Positions 34,464 through 46,989 are shown, counted from the first letter of the stretch. The stretch is DNA of 64,000 bases from Sclerotinia nivalis (GCA_029531795.1 JAPEIS010000002.1:2728001-2792000), one strand, 5' to 3'. Notes: a model not told the origin generated them from the letters alone. Translations and numbers: made by a program.

Positions 34464-35756
34464 ATGGCTTCTTCAATAAAATGTCTTCGATCCTTCACTA
34501 CACGTCCCATATCCCATCTTCATCTCAAACCCTCTATCCCTATATCTACAATTCACCGGCGCAATGCCTCATCCAAACACCCCGCAGGTTTCGAGCCTCC
34601 AACCTCCGCTGATCTTCTCGAGCTCCGCGAACGTGTTCAAGAATTCACAAGACGAGAAATTCCCGAAACTCTCGCTTCGGAAACAGACAAATCGAATTCA
34701 TTTCCCAATCACATGTGGCAGAAATTCGGAGATGCAGGGTTCCTCGGTATAACAGCTTCTGAAGATGTGGGTGGACTTGCTATGGGATATCAAGCACATT
34801 GTATTGTTATGGAGGAAATATCTCGTGCTTCGGGTAGTATTGGGTTGAGTTATGCTGCGCATTCACAATTATGTGTGAATCAATTGCAGTTGAATGGAAA
34901 TCAGGAACAGAAGATGAAGTATATGCCGGGGTTGATTGACGGGACTAAGATTGGTGCTTTGGCTATGAGTGAGAGTGGTGCTGGGAGTGATGTAGTCAGT
35001 ATGAGGACTACAGCAAAGAAGGTGGATGGAGGTTATGTGTTGGACGGGACGAAAATGTGGATTACCAATGGACCAGATGCAGATGTCATTGTGGTTTATG
35101 CGAAGACCGAGCCTGAGAAGGGGTCGAAGGGAATTACCGCTTTCTTAGTTGAAAAGGGGTTCAAGGGATTTAGTTGTGCAAGAAAATTGGATAAGATGGG
35201 GATGAGAGGAAGTAATACTGGAGAATTAGTTTTCGAAGGAGTGTTTGTGCCCGAAGAGAATATTTTGGGAGAGGTGAACAGGGGTGTCAAAGTATTGATG
35301 GAAGGACTTGATATTGAGAGATTAGTTTTAAGTGCCGGGCCGTTGGGTATCATGCAAGCTGCCTTGGATGTTGCACTTCCATTCACACATCAGCGCAAGC
35401 AGTTCGGTCAACCAATTGCACACAATCAGCTTGTTCAAGGAAAACTTGCAGACATGTACACAAAGTTGCAGGCCTCAAGAGCTTATACATATGATACAGC
35501 AAGGACTGTTGATGAAACGGGCAATATTCGGACACAAGATTGTGCTGGAGCAATTATGTATGCTGCTGAGCGAGCCACAGAAGTCTCGCTGGACTGTATA
35601 CAATTGTTGGGTGGGATGGGTTATGTTGAAGAAATGCCTGCTTCGAGATTACTGCGGGATGCAAAGCTCTACGAAATTGGTGCTGGTACTACTGAAGTCA
35701 GGAAAGTGGTTATAGGAAGAGCTTTCAACAAAGAATATAGTGGTTTCAGTGCTTGA
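34464..35756 (+). CDS. ivd: Isovaleryl-CoA dehydrogenase, mitochondrial
   Basis: An intronless gene of 430 residues. A basic presequence (about 1-36, ending near HRRNASS) fits the mitochondrial matrix. The acyl-CoA dehydrogenase fold is complete: FGDAGFLGITASEDVGG, ALAMSESGAGSD (FAD contact), KMWITNGPDAD, DKMGMRGSNTGEL, HQRKQFGQPIAHNQ, QLLGGMGYVEEMPASRLLRDAK and YEIGAGTTEVRK. The catalytic base of this subfamily lies in GLDIERLVLSAGP (about E285), which separates it from straight-chain acyl-CoA dehydrogenases. It oxidises isovaleryl-CoA to 3-methylcrotonyl-CoA and passes electrons to ETF. It shares its promoter region with mccB, whose product works on the next step. Confidence 0.97.
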   Translation: MASSIKCLRSFTTRPISHLHLKPSIPISTIHRRNASSKHPAGFEPPTSADLLELRERVQEFTRREIPETLASETDKSNSFPNHMWQKFGDAGFLGITASEDVGGLAMGYQAHCIVMEEISRASGSIGLSYAAHSQLCVNQLQLNGNQEQKMKYMPGLIDGTKIGALAMSESGAGSDVVSMRTTAKKVDGGYVLDGTKMWITNGPDADVIVVYAKTEPEKGSKGITAFLVEKGFKGFSCARKLDKMGMRGSNTGELVFEGVFVPEENILGEVNRGVKVLMEGLDIERLVLSAGPLGIMQAALDVALPFTHQRKQFGQPIAHNQLVQGKLADMYTKLQASRAYTYDTARTVDETGNIRTQDCAGAIMYAAERATEVSLDCIQLLGGMGYVEEMPASRLLRDAKLYEIGAGTTEVRKVVIGRAFNKEYSGFSA

Positions 35757-37247
35757 AAATGGAATAAGATTGTCAAATTGAGCATAGCGATGGACTTCAT
35801 GCCATGTGTAATATACCATAGCAATGATTAGAACATGTTTATCCATCATCAGCTTCGAATGATTTATACAATACAAAACTTTGTTTAGTACATTAAAAGG
35901 AGCTAGAAGCCGATCTCAAATGTCCATGATAGTGGTATTATTGATTTCATCCTTAATCCCACTTAATCGTCACAACCCTCTGACTTAGGCCCTCCACATC
36001 AAATAGCTCCATATCCGCATCCCCCATTCCTCTAATTCTTAAAAATATCCATATCATACCCTTCTGGACCACTTCAACTTTCCATCTCACAAGCACAAAG
36101 GCAATAGTCACTACCTCCTCCTTATCCACACCCACATAATCGTCTCTTCCGGGCGTCTCCCACTCCTTCCCAAACGAAACTAAACATGAATACACTAACC
36201 TCAATCATCTCAACAACCCCCGTTTTAACCCGACTTACTCCTAAGACCGCTCCTCCTACATATTCTCCACTAATAAGAAGTCCTAACATAACTTCTGCGT
36301 TTCGGGAGGCGTCTATATCTGTTCATTCGTCAGGATAGCCATGTTACGAGGCTAACGGGACCATATTGATAACTATTTGAGGATGTGCCCGTAGTGAGGA
36401 ATTATTTTTTCGACTTCATCCGCTTTTTCTAAGAGAGAAAGAGAGGAACGCCAAGCGTGGCGAATGTGAGGCAAGATGTAAAAAGCTGAAGAATGAGAGG
36501 GGAAGTTCTAGAGAAGGAGGCTATTAACTGAACCCGCCCTGGTGATAATATCTACTTCCCATTGGATATCTAGATTCATCTTGATATACATGTTAGAGTT
36601 CGAATCCATGAGTGTGAGTATGAGGTCGATTCGCTAGGGAATATAAACGAAGCGAATGATTAGGTATCCAATATAGTGAGAGTGGAAGCCGAGACGACGA
36701 CAAACAAAGGTATTAGAAGGTATTCCCTAAAGTACTTTGATGGAATGACCATAGAATGAATACATGAAGGATTCCTTTTGTGTCAGTACCGTAGAGTTTT
36801 AGTCAACATTTTGCTAAGCTGGTATTTATCCTATTCGCCTGCATACTCGCGGCGCTGTTTGCCATGGTCGTACAGGAGCGGGGAAATTCTCAGGTGAATA
36901 TTGCTTTCTAAGGCCAGTCCAGTCGACGCTTGTCACACGTGCGATGGATTATGAATACCATGTAGACCACAATACCACACAGCCAACCGCAGGTCGTACA
37001 ACATAAGCCACTGTCTTAGGTAACTGAACTGCTCACATCCTACCATGAGTCACAAGCAATTGATTGTTGAGCTCACGCAGCTTATCATGAGAGTGTTTCA
37101 ATACCATTAACTAAGGTAGCCATAAAGTAGGGTATAAAATCAACATGCCTCTGGGCGCCGTGTAGCCATTCGAAACCCATGATATACATAAAACTCCTAA
37201 CCCAAAACCCAGTAATATAAGACCCTCATTCATTGACATGCCAGATT
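35757..37247. other. Intergenic region with a possible decayed gene
   Basis: 1.5 kb between convergent genes. Its left part holds the gene remnant described separately; the rest (36440-37247) shows no coding character. Confidence 0.45.
35953..36430 (-). pseudogene. Possible decayed or unresolved gene fragment
   Basis: On the minus strand three protein-like pieces follow one another in different frames: ADEVEKIIPHYGHILK (near 36425-36375), SRNAEVMLGLLISGEYVGGAVLG (near 36310-36240), and a longer one ending at 35953 with EWETPGRDDYVGVDKEEVV and DVEGLSQRVVTIKWD. A GTAAGT donor after the second piece could join it to the third with a weak acceptor. The first cannot be linked without stops. It may be a degraded gene, or a small gene whose exons I cannot place. 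The family is not recognised. Confidence 0.25.
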
Positions 37248-39387
37248 TCATGCATACTCCTTTTGCCATTTAACCAATTGTCTAGTAAGAATGTCCATCA
37301 TTTCCAGACATGTTAAATCCTTGAATTCCTTTGGTGAATCGCTTTCGCCTGCAGCCACCTGTTTTCCATCCGCGCCATTTACGCCATTAAGTCGTATCAT
37401 AGGGAGAGTTTCTTCGACAAGTCCTCGGATGTATTTCTCCGCCCCGCTGCCACTTGGAAGCATCGACGGGTCTCCAGCCAGTTCGATTTGAGTTCGGGAT
37501 ATGAAATCGAGGATACTTGCAGCCCGTTTCCTCATCTCGACCATACTAATTTTGCTTCCTACGCTAGCCTTTGCTTTACTGGATTTACTCTCGTTGTTTG
37601 AGCCCTTGCTATTTGTCATTTGTCCATTATCGTCTGTACGTGAAATATCCCTAGATTGAGATCGGTTGGGGGATAGGACACTGCTATCGTCTTTGTCCTT
37701 AGTGTATTGGTTCTTGCCCGACTTGCCCTTCCGAGGATTAGGAGGTCTGCCACCCTTCTTGTGAGAAACTGGCGGTAGAACTGGAGAAGGTGTATCTGGC
37801 GCTATCGCCTGTGATGCTGGAGGCGGATCTGGAGGTTGAGCAGCTACCTCAGGATTCTTGCTTGGAGGTTTTATCGCCGGCGGGGTTTCTTCAATGGGCT
37901 CTGAATCTGAGTGACTGTGAGCTGCTGCTACGCCATTATGCATCTGGGTGACTGACCTTCAATCCTTCGACGTTCAGCTCGGCCTTTTCTTTTAGTTGCA
38001 GCTTCCAGCCTCGACCTCTCTCGTTCTTCCCTTAATTCTTTTTCTCTATGATTTTTAGCTGCCGCTCCCCTAATCTTCTTAGCTGCTCCAAATCGACCAT
38101 TTCCTATGATTGCGCTGTCCTCAGATTCTGCTTGAGATACAGATCTTTGAAGGGGCTCTTGTGGTTTCTCCTCTTCTTCAGGAGTAGGAGAAGCCGAGCC
38201 TGTACGCTGCCTTTTGGGTCCTTCATGTTTGCTACTAAAAGTAGTTAGAACCAATTATACGAATAGAATCCCATGTACCTACTCTTCGCTATCACTTCGG
38301 CTTCGTTTTGCTTTGCGACTCCGACCATCAACACTTTCGGAGTTATTTTCTGCTACGCTAGCTGCTATGGCTTGTCGAATTTGTTCTGCTTCGGCAGCTG
38401 CATCGTACGCAGCATCTCTGCTATTCATCGTTGAGCGCCTCTTTGCGCTTGTAGAGCTGGAGGTGGGACGACCATTCTTGCCACCTTTCGGTGATCTAGT
38501 GCCGTCTTTTGAGAAGGAAGCCGCTCGAGATGTTGTTCTGGAGAGATTCGGGTGAAGGGGAAGATATAACGAGTAGCGTTGTCTGCGATCCATCGTGTCA
38601 GAATTATGGGCAGTGTTTTTTTCTTGGGTGGAAATTTCAATTGTTGAAGGCCCTTGCACAATTGAAGCAATCGGCCTCGTAAGACTTTGATCTGCGCCAC
38701 GGTCTCGCGTGAATGCTGACAATCTCGAGTGAATCTCTCGAGATAGGGTTGTATGTGAAGATTGTGAGAAAAGAAGAGGACTCACCCATTTAGCGCTGTA
38801 CGAATTCTGTGAAGTTCTTTGCGACATTGTTCGCAAAAGTATTCTTCGGGACTTGTATCTTCGTTCATGATTCCAACGCATCCGCCGTGTTGCCAAACCT
38901 TGCAAACGTCGCATTGCAAGAAGAATCCAGCCAAATCTTCTGTAAAATCCGCTGCTGTTATGACTGATTCATCAATTCCGTCTTTTGTATTGTTCTTATT
39001 ATCGTCGTCCTCGAGTTGCGGCGGCCCAGGATATTCATCGTAACCGCAGATGCATCGAACAGCTTCATCGTCCTCGCCTCCCTCATCCACTCCAATCACC
39101 GTGTCTTCATCGGCTGGTTGTACTTTTGATATCTTATCAATCCCATCAGCTCGACCTCGCTTTCGACGTGTGGAGGAACTATCTTCGGCCGCGGTTGCGT
39201 CGTCAGGAGAATCCGAGGACAGTGAGGCAGATGGAGTGGATTTTCGTGGAGATTCTACTTTATTATTTGAGCGAGTGGATCTTTCTGCGCGACCAGATGA
39301 ATTCGAGGAAGCTGACGAATGATGTGAATTAGTTTGAGAAGGTTGACTGCCTCGAGCGGCCCTTGACGAACGCCTAGTAGTATCCAT
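37248..39387 (-). CDS. cti6: PHD-finger chromatin protein, Cti6-like (Rpd3L complex)
   Basis: Four exons (39387-38786, 38582-38283, 38234-37957, 37906-37248) encode 612 residues; the introns are 203, 48 and 50 nt. A Ser/Arg-rich N-terminus precedes a PHD finger with C4HC3 spacing at about residues 110-190: CICG, LQCDVCKVWQHGGC, EEYFCEQC. Between its first and second knuckles is a long acidic insert. Splicing gives TALNGQRYSLYLPLHP, conserved in Cti6 relatives. Later parts are basic and coiled (NHREKELREERERSRLEAATKRKGRAERRR) and Pro-rich with an AT-hook-like GGRPPNPRKGK. The end, MEMMDILTRQLVKWQKEY in pattern, is also typical of the family. Yeast Cti6 is a subunit of the Rpd3L histone deacetylase and reads methylated histone H3; the same is expected here. 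Confidence 0.88.
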
Positions 39388-41659
39388 CCCAAGTAATTAT
39401 ATTAGTACAAAGTAAATATCGAATTCGAGCCGTGCACGCGAAGTAGATCAATACTTCTCCGAATCTCGAGCGCGTAGGTGATGTGTAAGCTGTGAATTGA
39501 GTGCGTAATTGAAGTCCTCCTGCTTCGACGAGAAGCTTTCAACTCCAATCTCCCAAACCCAAACCAAGGGTAAATGAAATTAAAAGAAAGGGCAGCCAGA
39601 GGTTTTGAGAACGATTGGGTATCGATTAGGGCTTAAAGAACTAAATTCGAGCACGAAGACATGCAATCTGATAAGTAGGAAGGTGGATAAAGTTTCTTGG
39701 TGTAATCATGACTGCGAGTGAGGAAATAATTAAATTCAAGCTTCCCTTTCGTCCCCGCCAAATAATTCGGAAATCCTAGCATTGTGGTTAGGCATAGGCC
39801 AAATTCTCGTCCGGACAATGAGAGCGAAGAAAGTATGCTTAGAATGACTAATAAAAAGACATCAACCAATGAGAAACGATTTTACAGGTTCCCTTATTAA
39901 TAACCCGAGAGCGATTAAGCACAATTGATCATCCTCTCCTCTTTTCTTTGCTCACGAACCAATTGGAATTTACATGAACTATTATGATAAGCTGGACATA
40001 TAATTCCTCATATTGCTTTACGGTAATAATTTTCATAGATATATAGATAGATGGCCAATCATTACTCAATCATAAACTAGTACCTAAAGTAGGTATTCAA
40101 TAATCTAATGTACATTATGTTGATATATAAACCCACCTAGTATTTCATAAAGGAATATATTCATCAATTACCAGAGGTTTGTCCTTTTAGCATCAATTGG
40201 TCGAATGACGCTCCACTTGGCCCTCCAGGAGCCGCTGCTGTGGAGGCAGACTATACGAAAAGAAGATATTGTCAACGACTCGAGTGCAGTGAGCTATCAA
40301 TGAACTCTTCGAATAGTAGGTACGGAGTAATTAAGTGAATGACGAACATACATTTAGGTGAACAATTGATTTACTAACTGATCTACTATCTAGTATATAT
40401 TAGGTATTTAAAGTAATAGCAATTGAATCTTTACTTTTGTTACACTTGCTACAAACGAAGTACAATATACGAGTATATCTCTCCATTACCGTTCTAGATA
40501 GGTAGATGATTGACTTAGTTCAATCTATCTATGTACCTGATATATCAGCAATTGAATCTTCTCTCGCAAATACGTTCGAATGCTTTAGACCTACTCTGTA
40601 CTATCGCTAGACATGCGATACTTTTAATACTGTTTATACATGGATGATAAATTCCGACCAATCCCGTTATCTACACGGCATTGCGGGCACCAGCCACTAC
40701 CTAGAATTAACTCTTTCCCCTTCACTTTCCCACATTCATCAACGTGATTTTCAAATCAATTGGTAACTCTAGTCGCACCTTCCCTATTTAAGCTTAGTCA
40801 TATAATCTTAGCTAACACACTTGGGCCCTCCATCAACATCTGTTCCGGCTCAACGTACATATTAGAGAGGAACAACTAAATTAAGTCTTTATTGACAAAA
40901 TAAATTCAATCTCTCCCAAACTCGTTCAATACAAGTGGCCCAACCCGTCGAAATCCTTGCCTACCCTTTTGAATATTCATTGTTCTACAGTCGCTTCATT
41001 TCTCAAGAGGGTATATTGGATAAGAGATAAACACAGACTTCTGTTGTCCGTGGGGTTGAAGAGTCGTCAATAAATCTTCCTAGGGCTTTCCCCCCTCAAA
41101 ATCATTGCTGAGCATTTGCAATAAAAAAACAAGTATGCAACTCCATACTATTTCCTTTCTCGGATTTTAAAAGGTTAAAATTATGTTCGGTCTCTTGAGA
41201 TGGTTGGGATTTCAAGGTTTTGGTCTGGGAATAGGGATGACAAATTACATGTCATTATTTCCCTATTCTACATGCGAGATTTCTGGCTGATGTGTTGTTG
41301 TTCATTGTAGGAAAGGAAAGTTCAAGGAGAATCGGCCAAAAATTAATTCTGCCCCTCATCTCGAAGAAGAAAACGAATCTGCCGTACGCGAATCTTCAAA
41401 AGAGCGCAAATTTAGTCTTAGAGGTAGTTGGCATGTCATGTCCTCTTCCTCGGTGATGAACACAAGTATGAAATTCTCATAGCGTGGCCTCTTACTATTG
41501 ATTCCGCCACTTTTAACTATCAAATTGACAGCAGCAAACAACAAACCGTTCTCTGTGACGACTGGAACCATGGTGGGCTTTGTCTCATGTATATTACATT
41601 GGCTGATCTCTGTATTTGAATGCTTGTTAGGCTACTCTCCCTCCGAATTATCACGAGCC
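39388..41659. other. Long divergent intergenic region, AT-rich
   Basis: 2.3 kb between the PHD gene (minus) and the conserved fungal gene (plus). It probably holds both promoters and leaders. Open frames up to 78 codons look random. No repeat array, RNA gene or transposon is seen. Confidence 0.5.
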
Positions 41660-43334
41660 ATGTCTCCAGAAGTTGTATCGCCGGCACATCCAGAACGTCC
41701 CATCAGACCTCTGCCCAAAAGACGTCTTCGTGAACGCCTCTCTCCCAATGTCGCCGAATCAATCAAATATCCACCCGCACCAAAAATTCAAACCCCATTG
41801 TTCTATTATCCATATACTGTACGAGATGATGTTGGAGCAAGTACTCTGGTAGAGTCTTCACATCCAAATGAACGCCCCCAGGTAGATAATGTCGACCAAA
41901 ATTATATCCCGCGGCGGAATGGAGAAGATCCAGAAAGTGAAGAGGAGGAGGTTTATCGTAACGCGCGACTCTACCCAAGACAATCAGTTGACAATTCTGG
42001 TCGTTCCTACCGCTATGTTCAAAAGCCCGATTCAAAACATCCAAATCCCCACCCTCCTAGCTCAACTGCTTCATCTGCGGATGGATATGACTCATTTGAA
42101 AATACAAATAACAAGAAGAAACGCAAGATTCCCACACCGGGAGACTCTAACATCAATGGAGCTCTTCTCTCAAATGATTTAGCAGGCATGGGAATATCTG
42201 GTCCAGAAGAGGAGGATGTCAATAGTGCAGGATATTACCATGCCGGTGGCTCAGTATCTCAAGGCTTGTCGGGTCCTGGGAGAGGCAGGTATGGCCGAAA
42301 TCGCAATGGCAGAAGTCCATTAAGGACGTTGTCTGACGTTTCGGGTAACTGGGGCAATGGTCGCAATTCCAAACAACAACGACCACCCCAGTGGCCAGCA
42401 TCTCGTAAGTTTTTCTCTCATCAATTTCAGACTGCGCTTGATCTTTACTGACAACTCTTGCAAAGCCGAAACCCCAGGTATTATCACAACTGCGATTGCA
42501 AACGCCGAGAAAGAAACTCCAATAACTCCTTCTAGAGGTCAAGAGAATATCAGTTTGTTGCAACAGCAGGCATTAAAGAAACCAGCCCCCACCTCTACTC
42601 AATTCACTTTTACTTGTGATTCTCAAGTACCAACAGCACTGCCCTGGCCTGTGTCAGATAACACAAGTATGCCTCAAAGTCCAGCTGCAAGGTCGGTGAT
42701 GGCGCATGGAACGCAAACAAGCCCAAACATGCAAGCCAAATCACAACAATCAGCGCATACACAAAAGCAAAATGTGCCTCAAACAGCACCACCAAAGAGA
42801 ACTCGACGTCGGGCAAGCAAAGAGTACCAAATTGCTGCTCGCCAGCGTCGTCAACAACAAGAATACCAAAACATGACTCATCCTCCCAATCCTGAAGATA
42901 TTTGGATTTGCGAATTTTGCGAATACGAGAGCATATTTGGTGGCCCTCCCTCGGCTTTGATCAGGCAGTATGAAAGAAAGGATAGGCGTATCAGGAAGCA
43001 GGAGGCGGAGAGGAAAAGATTACTCGAGAAGGCAAAGACGAAAGGGCGCAAGGGAAAAAAAGGTAGCAAAACTACTGCAAAAGGAACTCCACAGGATCGC
43101 CAATCTCAACATCAAAACTCTCAGCAAGGTACTCCAGTCGATCAGAACCATAGTCAGGAAACTCAAAGTGAAGACTATCCAGACGATGAGTACGACCAAG
43201 AATACGCTCAAGATCATCCCATCTCACCCGGAGCTTCTTCATCTTTCCGTCCAAGTGAAGTCTTACAAGCTGATCAAGGCAGGCGTCCCGATGGAAATAT
43301 CGGAAGAAGTAGCGACGGGCGAATTGTGACTTGA
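41660..43334 (+). CDS. Conserved fungal protein with IWICEFCEYE motif, function unknown
   Basis: Exons 41660-42404 and 42466-43334 (61-nt intron) encode 537 residues. The start MSPEVVSPAHPERPIRPLPKRRLRERLSP was chosen because it begins with a conserved-looking basic motif; upstream codons in frame are not ATG. Most of the chain is disordered and rich in Ser, Pro, Gln and Asn. Near residue 390 is EDIWICEFCEYESIFGGPPSALIRQYE, followed by a highly basic helix (RKQEAERKRLLEKAKTKGRKGKKG). The CxxC could be half of a zinc site or a redox pair. I have the impression that this block recurs in filamentous ascomycetes, but I cannot name a function. The basic tail suggests a nuclear or nucleic-acid-associated role. 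Confidence 0.8.
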
Positions 43335-44402
43335 TCACGGTTTGTCCAAGATTCTATCTCCATGACAGTTACTTCGGCACTCATCGGACAGAATTATTCA
43401 CTATTCTACATTAGGATATGCCCTATAGCCTTCATTATTTACACGGTTTGGCGCGAGGCACGGCCGAACAACATTTTTTTCCTCCCTTTTACATCAGCAT
43501 AAGTACGCAAACGTTAAACAAAAGCGCCATCAGTAAGCCCTACGAATTAGCATTAAGCATCAGATACCTTTGAGTGCTTTGTCTTCATTGCATCACTCCC
43601 CTCAAGCAGAAGATCTCCGTGGGTTGGACAGTCAGGTGGAAGAGACAGACAAGATTTTCTTAATCAATAAGCCACAGTACTAGAACCAACTGCATTGTAC
43701 ATGTACAATATAGCTAGACCTGGGTTGATAATATATCTCTTCCTCCCAATTCTTCATCCCGCTGAAATATTTACTTTTAATTTGGGAGCGAGTGCTAGTG
43801 CTTGTGATATAACAGATAAAGTGATTTTCCAATTCAGTACAGGCAATACAAGATTTAATCCACCTGATAAATTTTCTAATATCGTTACTTCGGACAATCT
43901 TAATATAAGAAGTATCTCAGTAATTAGAGGGATCTTAGTATGAAAGGGATCTTAGTATGAAAGGAATCTTAGTATGAAACGCATCTTAGTATGAAAGAGG
44001 TCTTAGTATAAGATGGGGAGAGCCTCAATCAAATGGCAATGATGTCAACGAACCCCCGCTTAACAGGGATTGCTCGGTGATAGGTGCGGAGTCAGCCTTG
44101 AGGCACTAAGCCCTGTCTAGATGGTGGCTGTGTACCCTTCTACTAAAAGTAAAGTACTAAGTAGGCAATAGGCAACAACTGCCTACCTAGTTTCTGACTC
44201 CATTATAGTCAACTATCAACTACCTAGTACAGTAATGTATGTAACCTTATGGAAAACTTGAACATATTCTGAGGTCTTTATTCTCCTTCAATCCACAAAA
44301 TTCCCCCTCTTAAACAATTTCCTCTTCTTGACATCCATAAACAATACGTACTAGGTACACATACATGCATCACATTTCACAATTCACAAATCACAATTCG
44401 CA
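43335..44402. other. Intergenic region with a 17-bp tandem repeat
   Basis: 1.07 kb between two plus-strand genes. Apart from the repeat at 43929-44013, no feature is recognised. Confidence 0.5.
43929..44013. repeat. 17-bp minisatellite, five copies
   Basis: Five consecutive 17-bp units share the core ATCTTAGTATGAAA with a variable first three bases; the last copy is the most diverged. It lies about 390 bp upstream of the prolyl-hydroxylase-like gene. Confidence 0.9.
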
Positions 44403-45535
44403 ATGTCTTCCTTCCTCTCAGAATTGAAAGCGATGGCATCGCGCCTAAGTTCTTCTTCTCAAAACCCTAATCCCAAGGAAGAATCCATAAACGAACGAAA
44501 ATCCAGAAGACCAGGTTATGATGTGGTAAAAACTTCTTATACATCTCTCCCCGTTCCTATCCCTGAAGATTTTTTGAAGCCGTTGAAGAATCCGGAGGAA
44601 ACTATCAAGGTTCAGAGAATTGATTTTGAGAACACGGTTCTGAAGGAGTATAGGGGCGCTTATGCGGTAGTGGTGGATGGTGTATTGAATGAAGAGGAAT
44701 GTGGAATTTTGATTAGGTTGGCGGAGATGGGTAAGGGCGCGCATGGGAATGTGGTGAAAGGGGTTAAGGTGGAGAATGGTGTGGAGGGTGTGGGTTCTGA
44801 AGAGGGTGATGATGAAGATGAAGAACCTCAAGGACCGGCAAATAATGGGTGGACTCCTGCCATGGTAAATGCAGGTGTAGGATATGAATTTCTATCTACG
44901 GAATATAGGAATTCGGATCGTATTATTTGGGATGAAAAAGAAGTGGTGGAACGTATTTGGAAGAGGGTTTTACAAGGAAAGGGGATTAAGGAAGATATTG
45001 GGGTACTTGAGGGGAAGAAATGGGAGAGACTGGCTAGTTTGGGAATTAGAAGTGGTGAGAGATGGGTGGGTGCTAATCAGGGAATTAATGAGCGTATGAG
45101 ATTTTTGAGATATGGGCCCGGACAATACTTCAGAGGTATGTTTGTTTTGTCCTCCTTGAGATCATCATCTAAGTTACATCAACAGAACACACAGACGGCG
45201 CCTATGAAAACGCCGATGGCAGCGAACGTTCTTTCTTTACCATTCATCTCTACCTTAACGATTCAGCGCAAGAACTAGAGAAAGATCCCAACACCCCCAA
45301 ATTTCCAAAGGATTCAAAGATGCTAAGAGGAGGCGCAACGACATTTCATTCGAAGGATATGAAGGAGAGATTGGATGTTGATCCAAAGGTGGGGAGGGTA
45401 CTTATCTTTCAACATAGGAGGTTACTACATAGTGGGGATGATGTGGTGGCGGGGGTTAAATATACGATGAGGAGTGATTTGATGTTTAGATTTGAGGATG
45501 GGCTGGAGGGAAAGAATGATGTGGTTTTTGGATAG
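44403..45535 (+). CDS. Prolyl-4-hydroxylase-like 2-oxoglutarate/Fe(II) oxygenase
   Basis: Exons 44403-45135 and 45186-45535 (50-nt intron) encode 360 residues. The junction creates YFREHTDGAYENADG, which supplies the iron ligands H246 and D248. The third ligand is H326 in LLHSGDDV and the 2-oxoglutarate lysine is K336 in VKYTMRSDLMF, the H-x-D...H...K pattern of the P4H alpha-subunit domain. Other matches are INERMRFLRYGPGQ, SFFTIHLYLND and GGATTFHS. An acidic insert (SEEGDDEDEEP) sits between residues of about 134 and 146. There is no signal peptide, so it is probably not a collagen-type ER enzyme but a cytosolic or nuclear relative. The target is unknown. Confidence 0.9.
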
Positions 45536-46656
45536 GTATGAGGTGAGGGTGCTGCAAGATGATAGGTCTGTTTGAGGTGCATTGGAATGGGCTAGGAAGG
45601 GAGTACATCATGGGGCCATGAGAGAACATGTTTTTGGATAACGAAATTGGCATTTAGTAATTCAAATTTCATGATACTTTCTCTGTTTTCATTCTAATAA
45701 GACTGTTTCCCACAGCTGCGATCAGATTTTATACAATGATGGCTGCATTTGGGAGCTCCAAAATCGGAATCTTTCACACCACAAACCCAAACCTACATCA
45801 AAATCTCCTAAGCTGAATGCAAATCGTGCGATAGATCCAGCAATACACACATAAACGAAAATTCAAGTCGCTCTTAGCAGTTGCATTCTTTATCATTTGA
45901 CGACAGCTTGTTTAAATAGATCCTAGCGTACTTTATGATACTGTTGAACAGGTTGAATTTGTAAACATGGCGGACCGACATGCATTCATGTGTACTGAAA
46001 ATTACTTCATGGTTATACTTATGTCCTTGGGAATTGGTAGAACAGTATGATGTTTCTCATATCTTTGAAACGGGTAGAGGTGTGAATGAATATCTATCCA
46101 TGATTCAAAAGAGGGAAATACGCCAGTGTTTTTGGGTGGGGAGTTTATGAGGATATGTTTCGTAGCTTATGGAGTTGTCTTTCCGATATTTAGATCAAGA
46201 CTGGAAATCTGAAAGTATTATAGATAGCTGGAGCTCTTTCTTATCTCGAAGTTGGATGACTGACCTCACTCACTGGATATTCAATATGCAGGAAGATCGC
46301 CCCATTTCGTAACGGGAAATTGGACAATACATAACCAATCCCACAAGTATCTACCTACCTACCTACACTCTCCACCTACACAACCAATTCACCACCCACC
46401 CACAAATATATACCAAACCAACTCCCCACCACTCATCATCAAACACTTCATCGAGTCGCCCTGGCGCAGTTGGTCGACCGCTGCGCTGTAATCACTCTCG
46501 AGTGGGTGGAGTGTTTGAGTAGCGACTGTACTGTCCTCATATCGAAGAGTATGGCTGCAAATAAAATCTCATGTCGGAGGGGTTTTTCCTGTGGACGGTT
46601 TTTTGCTGTTTTGGTTTGCTGGGTTTTTTGGGTTGGGAAGGGAGGGAGGGGAAAGG

Positions 46657-46728
46657 AAAGGGGGAAAGGGGGAAAGGGGGAAAGGGGGAAAGGGGGAAAG
46701 GGGGAAAGGGGGAAAGGGGGAAAGGGGG
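46657..46728. repeat. (AAAGGGGG)x9 G-rich microsatellite
   Basis: Nine perfect 8-bp units, flanked by further G/A-only sequence to about 46751. The plus strand offers nine runs of five G, spaced by three A, a pattern able to form G-quadruplexes or triplexes. Confidence 0.95.
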
Positions 46729-46989
46729 AGAGGGGAAGGAGGGGAAGAGGGAATATGTGGTGGGGTTGAATGTTGAATGAATGTTGGGTGAGGTTATTTT
46801 GGTAGAGAATGTTTGTTGGTGCCGCGGTTTAGGTATCTATATCCTTTTCTTTCTCGCAAATCACATAAGGGGAATGAGAGAGCACCCTGTCATGACTCTT
46901 TGAGTTGCTGAACAGTGTACAAGGGAAAAGTGACATTGCTAGTAACACGCGGGACACCATTAGGTTTTGCAAGGACGGCATTGAAATGC

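Noticed and set aside
36594..36608. GAGTTCGAATCC, like a tRNA B box
   Set aside because: The flanking bases do not pair as a T stem and there is no A box at the right distance.
37907..37956. Continuous reading of the PHD gene into a stop (ending RCIMA)
   Set aside because: A 50-nt GT..AG intron restores the frame into the conserved C-terminal exon, so the stop lies in an intron.
46463..46535. tRNA-like start (TGGCGCAGTTGG A box, with GTCGC and GCGAC pairing at the ends)
   Set aside because: No proper anticodon arm or B box (GGTTCGA) can be fitted; the T arm does not pair. It may be a degraded tRNA but is not callable.
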